Shown: in pieces, positions 60,482-64,000 of the stretch
Numbering within the stretch: position 1 is the first letter of the stretch
Layout of the letters: each line of letters begins with the position of its first letter
Source of the DNA: Panulirus ornatus
Lineage: Eukaryota > Arthropoda > Malacostraca > Decapoda > Palinuridae
NCBI RefSeq assembly: GCF_036320965.1
Contig: NC_092242.1
Coordinates: forward strand, 63,599,020 to 63,663,019
Direction of reading: 5' to 3'
DNA length: 64,000 nt
Notes under the pieces: model-generated
What the model was told of the DNA's origin: nothing
Databases searched by the model: none
The model's input: only the letters and a program-made list of their open reading frames with translations
Program-made: the position numbers and the translations under genes

Positions 60482-61680
60482 CAGTGTAATTGTTTTGTGT
60501 GAAGAAGCTTATAAACTGTGCTCAGATATTCACCCAAAGAATATATTTATAGCTGATAAAATGTTAGATAAAGGCTTACAGTTTGATTAATGTCTTGTTA
60601 TAGATTTGACTGAAAATGGTCATTGAGAGGCACCCATGTACGAGGAAGTTGCTCTCTAATAAAACTCTTAGAAGTTTGTTGCACATGACTTCCTTTCCCT
60701 AAAATCCATGCTTTCTCACTTTGGAAATTTCTGTACTATACAATATCATCCACTTGCTTTCTAATATTCTTTTCCAGAACCTTACATACCACACTCATTA
60801 GGGAGACTGGTCTGTAGTTCAGTGCCTTTTCCCAGTATCCTTTTTTATATATAGGTATGATGTTTGCCATCATAACATCTTTTTAGATTTCTCAATGATT
60901 TTCAAAACCTCCAAACCATTCCATCTGACTAGTGTTAGGGCTATAGTGTCTTCCACTCTGAAAACGCTTTTGAACTTGTTTAGTTCTTCACATATTGTTA
61001 CATCAAGCCTATGGATGGTATATGGTGTAAGACAGGTTAATCATGTAAGGGATGTCATTGCAAGTTAGAGATTTGGTGGTAAGTGCAGTAAGATTGAGTG
61101 AATTGTCTGATGGGTGCTGAGTTGGTTTGGACATATGAAAAAGATGAGCAAAGAAAAATTAACTACCAGGATCTATGTGTCAGAAGTGTGGGGAGGATGA
61201 GTTATAGGGAGACCAAGGAATTGGAGGAATGGAGTGTGAGAGGTGTATATTAAACAGAATGAATTATTTTTGTGTTGAATAGAGGGGCTGATGTAGAGTG
61301 ATTGAGCTAAATAGTTCTGCTTTCAGCACATTATATGTAACAACTAGGGAGTGAATGTAAGCAAGTGAGGTTCTTATTCATTTCTTCTTGATGCTTCTAT
61401 GCTAAGGTGGGAAAGCTATTGCATATGAAAAAATTATTGTTACATGGATACTAAAGTTACCCTGTTCCTTAAATTTGTTTCTCCCTTTCTCAGGGATGAG
61501 AAATCTTGGCAACTCCTGCTATGTCAACTCAGTCATACAAGTACTGTACACAGTTCCTGGTTTTGTAGATAGGTTTTACCATGGTGGACAGGCCATCATG
61601 GAAGGCTACGGAGGAGCTAATCCAGCAGAGGATTTTAATGTTCAAATGAGTAAACTTGCTCATGGACTGCTTTCAGGAAG
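46481..61680 (+). CDS. USP5: USP5 / isopeptidase T, 5' part (eight coding exons; continues past window)
   Basis: This deubiquitinase disassembles free (unanchored) polyubiquitin chains. Eight exons join to 1151 bases (383 residues plus 2 bases). The cryptic N-terminal zinc-finger-like region runs from [20 protein letters not shown] through [10 protein letters not shown] and [13 protein letters not shown] linker with [11 protein letters not shown] and [20 protein letters not shown] follows. The canonical ZnF-UBP domain (about 186-275) has zinc ligands C193, C196, C213 and H226 and the ubiquitin-tail pocket phrases [23 protein letters not shown] and [11 protein letters not shown]. The USP domain starts at [16 protein letters not shown] with nucleophile C330. 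Residue spacing matches human USP5. Vertebrates also have USP13; the catalytic context cannot separate them, and the single-copy invertebrate gene is usually named USP5. The His box, UBA domains and stop are outside the window. The ATG at 46481 lines up with the family start. Confidence 0.95.
47881..48006 (+). CDS. USP5: USP5 coding exon 2 (residues 35-76)
   Basis: [20 protein letters not shown] through [10 protein letters not shown]. Acceptor CTTTTTACAG, donor gtatgg, phase 0. Confidence 0.93.
48007..48796. other. USP5 intron 2, left part; nothing recognised
   Basis: AT-rich intron without LINE-A similarity or coding signals. Confidence 0.5.
48797..48925. repeat. short inverted-repeat element
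   Basis: TTATCGGACTA at 48824-48834 and its complement TAGTCCGATAA at 48893-48903, with partly complementary flanks (AAATTAACAG / AAAAATTAACTTTG). Could be a small MITE or a chance hairpin. Confidence 0.4.
48950..49352 (-). mobile_element. degraded LINE-A fragment
   Basis: The reverse strand matches the segment [16 protein letters not shown], then jumps to the 3' UTR and back to the C-terminal end (CACCCTCCTGCATGTTTAGG). An internal rearrangement. Confidence 0.65.
49992..50171 (+). CDS. USP5: USP5 coding exon 3 (residues 77-136)
   Basis: [51 protein letters not shown]. Acceptor TCTACTAG, donor gtaagt, phase 0. Confidence 0.93.
51311..51457 (+). CDS. USP5: USP5 coding exon 4 (residues 137-185)
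   Basis: [20 protein letters not shown] and [20 protein letters not shown]. Acceptor CTTTACAG, donor gtacac, phase 0. Confidence 0.94.
51620..51975 (-). mobile_element. degraded LINE-A 3' fragment
   Basis: Matches the 3' UTR cores (CCCTAGCAAGGTAGCATCAG) and then the C-terminal coding end in reverse. Confidence 0.55.
52100..52665 (+). mobile_element. LINE-A 3' copy
   Basis: From [20 protein letters not shown] through [10 protein letters not shown] to the tail core GCTACCTTGCTGACGCGGGA and GATTAAGTATGAT. Confidence 0.8.
52705..53080 (+). mobile_element. LINE-A 3' UTR copy
   Basis: Begins at GATGTGGGAAGGGAGCTGTG, holds the GCGTGCGGGGGGAGGGGGTG module, a TG/TA-rich stretch, and ends with the core CGCTACCTCGCTAACGCAGG and an A-rich tail. 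It lies in tandem with the previous copy. Confidence 0.8.
53774..53921 (+). CDS. USP5: USP5 coding exon 5 (residues 186-235, ZnF-UBP)
   Basis: [49 protein letters not shown]. Holds all four zinc ligands. Acceptor TTTTTGTAG, donor gtaagt, phase 1. Confidence 0.96.
54000..54115 (+). repeat. repeat family C fragment
   Basis: A (CTAT)n-like start, GGAACTCTCTCAAGGGGGTG and AAGTCTACATAACTGGTGAA match the beginning of the copy at 56145. Confidence 0.6.
54116..55219. other. USP5 intron 5, left part; nothing firmly recognised
   Basis: AT-rich. A Pro/Ser-coding CCACCTCTTTGCC-rich patch at 55000-55200 is low complexity rather than a gene. Confidence 0.45.
55220..55350 (+). mobile_element. diverged SINE-like element fragment
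   Basis: Follows the SINE order ATAGGGATGTAAGAATTCTA, GTATCTCCTGTATGTTGTAA, AGAGGTGACCAAAGG and GCTGGAAGCCCTCCTCC at low identity. Confidence 0.5.
55983..56095 (+). CDS. USP5: USP5 coding exon 6 (residues 235-272)
   Basis: [38 protein letters not shown]. Acceptor TTTTTCCAG, donor gtaagt, phase 0. Confidence 0.96.
56145..56880 (+). repeat. repeat family C, longest copy
   Basis: A CTATCTACCTATCTGTC start, a block GGGGGTGGCCACGGCAAAAG, then a 12-bp-like CTACCTAATGYT array at 56300-56470. A third block (CCTTCTTGACACCCAGGCGT, about 56700) is also found inverted near 20035. It ends with a GGCAGGAGAGGCAGTTAGGT core and an A-rich tail. Confidence 0.65.
57343..57490 (+). CDS. USP5: USP5 coding exon 7 (residues 273-322)
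   Basis: [50 protein letters not shown]. Acceptor TTCTTTACAG, donor gtatta, phase 1. Confidence 0.95.
57551..57777 (-). mobile_element. SINE-like element, full length
   Basis: AAACTATTCGCCATTTCCCG to CCCTATCCCCAGGGAT. Similar TCATATATATA stretches on both sides could be the target duplication, though the right one merges with a (TA)n run. Confidence 0.9.
57780..57822. repeat. (TA)n microsatellite
   Basis: Follows the SINE directly. Confidence 0.95.
57835..57960. mobile_element. chimeric LINE-A tail / SINE fragment
   Basis: A LINE-A tail core in minus orientation (57847-57895) is fused to a plus-orientation SINE piece (GCGACTAGAGGGGACGGGAG to AAATCCTCCCCTCC, 57903-57946). Confidence 0.7.
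57972..58036. repeat. (TA)n microsatellite, ~32 units
   Basis: Lies between the chimeric fragment and the poly-T end of a LINE-A copy. Confidence 0.95.
58037..59514 (-). mobile_element. LINE-A copy with the longest intact RT frame
   Basis: A minus-strand frame at 58246-59487 gives 413 codons: [80 protein letters not shown], then the [20 protein letters not shown] and [10 protein letters not shown] blocks. The palm Asp pair is intact. Poly-A (T run 58037-58060) marks the 3' end. The endonuclease region is missing, so the copy is 5'-truncated. Young by its open frame. Confidence 0.93.
59515..60395 (+). mobile_element. LINE-A copy, inverted partner of the preceding element
   Basis: Begins at AGAAGAAAGTTAAGAGTAAA (5'-truncated at the RRKLRVNV block). 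Frame 59536-59913 is open until a TGA at 59911-59913 (CGA to TGA in RWFDR). The rest is in order to the tail core CTACCTCGCAAACGCGGGAG and an A tail at about 60390. Confidence 0.9.
60404..60480. repeat. (TA)n microsatellite
   Basis: Abuts the A-rich 3' tail of the LINE-A copy, with two GATA-type interruptions near 60418. Confidence 0.95.
60650..61000 (-). mobile_element. CR1/Jockey-like LINE fragment
   Basis: The reverse strand parallels 34640-35320 ([19 protein letters not shown] and [17 protein letters not shown] text near 60740-60830). Short and decayed. Confidence 0.5.
61005..61400 (+). mobile_element. degraded LINE-A 3' fragment
   Basis: A low-identity match to the [20 protein letters not shown] region followed by a decayed GRPRNWRN block. 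Confidence 0.5.
61494..61680 (+). CDS. USP5: USP5 coding exon 8 (residues 322-384, catalytic Cys)
   Basis: [20 protein letters not shown], then [20 protein letters not shown]. The Cys box carries C330. Acceptor CTTTCTCAG, donor gtatgt, phase 2. No following exon is visible before 64000. Confidence 0.96.
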
Positions 61681-62132
61681 GTATGTTTGTCATAGTGCCA
61701 GTACTGTAATACACAGGGGTTGCCTCATTGTACATTATTTGTCCTGTACAGGTATGCTTATAGATCTTCAAAAGATGTTTGAAACATAATGAGGATGGTA
61801 GCAAAACATGTCACTGAACTGTTATTGTAGTGCAAGCACTTGAATTTTACTTTTAAAGTCAGAAATTTTTTCAGATGAATAGTTATGTATGTAGCTGGAG
61901 TGTCAGTGCATTACACATGACAGCTAGAGAATGGATGTGGCCTTTGTTTGTTCCTGGCACTACCTTACTGATGAGAGGAATGGCGATCAGATATGAAAGA
62001 AAATGACATAGCGTATCAAACCAAAGGAATTGTACATCCCTGCATTTAGCTAGCTTGTGGGACTGGGGTTAGGGATCCTAGCTCTACAGAATTTATCCTG
62101 CTGAGGGTGCATGCTTGTATGTTAATTGGGAT

Positions 62133-63083
62133 GATACAGCACTGGTGGCTGATTCATGTGAGAAACTGCAGAAGCTGGTGACTGAGTTTGGTAAAGTGTG
62201 TGAAAGAAGAAAGTTAAGAGTAAATGTGAATAAGAGCAAGGTAATTAGGTACACTAGGGTGGAGGGTCAAGTCAACTGGGAGGTAAGTTTGAATGGAGAA
62301 AGACTGGAGGAAGTAAAGTGTTTTAGATATCTGGGAGTGGATCTGGCAGCAGATGGAACCATGGAAGCAGAAGTGGACCATAGGGTGGGGGAGGGGGCGA
62401 AAATCCTGGGAGCCTTGAAGAATGTGTGGAAGTCGAGAACATTATCTCGGAAAGCAAAAGTGGGTATGTTTGAAGGAATAGTGGTTCCAACAATGTTGTA
62501 TGGTTGCGAGGCGTGGGCTATGGATAGAGTTGTGCACAGGAGGATGGATGTGCTGGAAATGAGATGTTTGAGGACAATGTGTGGTGTGAGGTGGTTTGAT
62601 CGAGTAAGTAACGTAAGGGTAAGAGAGATGTGTGGAAATAAAAAGAGCATGGTTGAGAGAGCAGAAGAGGGTTTTGAAATGGTTTGGGCACATGGAGAGA
62701 ATGAGTGAGGAAAGATTGACCAAGAGGATATATGTGTCGGAGGTGGAGGGAACGAGAAGTGGGAGACCAAATTGGAGGTGGAAAGATGGAGTGAAAAAGA
62801 TTTTGTGTGATTGGGGCCTGAACATGCAGGAGGGTGAAAGGAGGGCAAGGAGTAGAGTGAATTGGATGTGGTATACCGGGGTTGACGTGCTGTCAGTGGA
62901 TTGAATCAGGGCATGTGAAGCGTCTGGGGTAAATCATGGAAAGCTGTGTAGGTATGTATATTTGTGTGTGTGGACGTATGTATATACATGTGTATGGGGG
63001 TGGGTTGGGCCATTTCTTTTGTCTGTTTCCTTGCGCTACCTCGCAAACGCGGGAGACAGCGACAAAAAAAGAAAAAAAAAAAA
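62133..63083 (+). mobile_element. LINE-A copy
   Basis: Starts within the palm motif ([20 protein letters not shown]). Open frame 62115-62708, a 1-base-type frameshift at about 62670, then [20 protein letters not shown]. It reaches the tail core GCGCTACCTCGCAAACGCGG and an A-rich run at 63064-63083. Confidence 0.9.
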
Positions 63084-63970
63084 AGTTTGAATGGAGAAAA
63101 ATTGGAGGAAGTGAAGTGTTTTAGATATCTGGGAGTGAATTTAGCAGCAAAGGGAACCATAGAAGTGGAAGTGAGTCACAGGGTGGGGGAGGGGGCGAAG
63201 TTTTAGGAGTGATGAAAAATGTGTGGAAGGAGAGAACTTTATCTTGGAGAGCAAAAATGGGTATGTTTGAAGGAATAGTAGTTCCAACGATATTATATGG
63301 TTGGGAGGCATGGGCTATGGATAGGGTTGTATGGAGGAGGGTGGATTGTTGGAATTAAATTGTTTTAGGGCAATATGTGGTGTGAGGTAGTTTGATCGAG
63401 TAAGTAATGAAAGGGTAAGAGAGATGTGTGGAAATAAAAAGAGTGTTGTTGAGAGAGCAGAAGAGGGAATGTTGAAATGGTTTGGACATATAGAGAGAAT
63501 AAGTGAGGAAAGAGGATATATGTGTCAGAGGTGGAGGGAACAAGGAGAAGCAGGAGACCAAAATGGAGGTGGAAGGATGGAGTTAAAAAGATTTTGAGCA
63601 ATCGGGGCCTTAACATACAGGAGGTTGAGAGGCTTGCAAGGAATAGAGTGAATTGGAATGATGTGGTGTACTGGGGTCGACATGCTGTCAATGGACTGAC
63701 CTAGGGCATATGAAGTGTCTGGGGTAAACCATGGAAAGATCTATGGGGCCTGGATATGGATAGGGAGCTATGGTTTCGGTGCATTACACATGACATCTAG
63801 AGAGTGAGTGTGAACAATTGTGGTCTTTTTTGTCTGTTTTTCTGGTGCTACCTCTGAAGCAGGGGGTAGCGATGCTTTTTCCTGTGGGATGGGGTAGCGA
63901 CAGGAATGGATGAAGGCAAACAAGTATGAATATGTACATGTTTATATATGTAAAAGTATTTGTATGTATA
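63084..63970 (+). mobile_element. LINE-A copy in tandem, more diverged
   Basis: Restarts at [20 protein letters not shown] directly after the A-run of the preceding copy. Frameshifts occur near 63200, 63350 and 63510. It runs through [20 protein letters not shown] to 3' UTR modules near the window end. Confidence 0.85.
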
Positions 63971-64000
63971 TGTATATATGTTGATATGTAAATGTTATTA

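Overview
The window is nuclear DNA from an animal, most likely a decapod crustacean. All three recognisable genes are intron-rich animal genes whose introns begin GT (one begins GC) and end AG. Non-coding DNA is AT-rich and crowded with reverse-transcriptase-bearing LINE fragments, short SINE-like elements and long (TA)n tracts of a kind I associate with decapod genomes. The species assignment is inference from repeat style and protein divergence; nothing in the window names it. There are no prokaryotic operons, CRISPR arrays, rRNAs or tRNAs that I can support.

Layout. Bases 1-306 hold the tail of an open reading frame entering from the left (+), unidentified. Bases 1737-6013 (- strand) hold a complete five-exon gene for a 191-residue secretory-pathway protein homologous to MZB1/pERp1, with a possible 5' UTR exon near 8735-8835. 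A GC-richer unexplained block lies at 9236-9960. A GC-rich promoter-like stretch and likely non-coding first exon end at about 10769. From 13131 to 40482 (+) runs a complete 14-coding-exon NADSYN1 gene (glutamine-dependent NAD+ synthetase, 841 residues by my assembly). It keeps the Glu-Lys-Cys glutaminase triad and the SGGVDS ATP loop, has one GC-AG intron, and carries an unusual Ser-rich C-terminal tail of about 150 residues. From 46481 (+) to the right edge lies the 5' portion of USP5 (isopeptidase T): eight coding exons through the ZnF-UBP domain and catalytic cysteine. The remaining exons lie beyond 64000.

The genes do different housekeeping jobs (ER folding, NAD+ biosynthesis, recycling of free polyubiquitin) and show no functional linkage. 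MZB1 and NADSYN1 are divergent; NADSYN1 and USP5 are tandem.

Mobile DNA makes up much of the rest. An abundant LINE (called LINE-A here) occurs in more than 20 copies or fragments, including one clean nested insertion with a 9-bp target duplication. Two further LINE types are present. A roughly 230-bp SINE-like element occurs about seven times, once with a perfect 26-bp target duplication and once as a large inverted pair. The SINE and the LINE-A 3' end share a GC-rich hairpin core and tail, which suggests a LINE/SINE partnership. At 43902-44403 lies a TA-flanked DNA transposon strikingly like the mammalian Tigger/MER2 family. A further repeat family carries an internal 12-bp minisatellite. 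I found no new multi-gene system; the best candidates for undescribed biology are the LINE/SINE pairing and the Tigger-like element.
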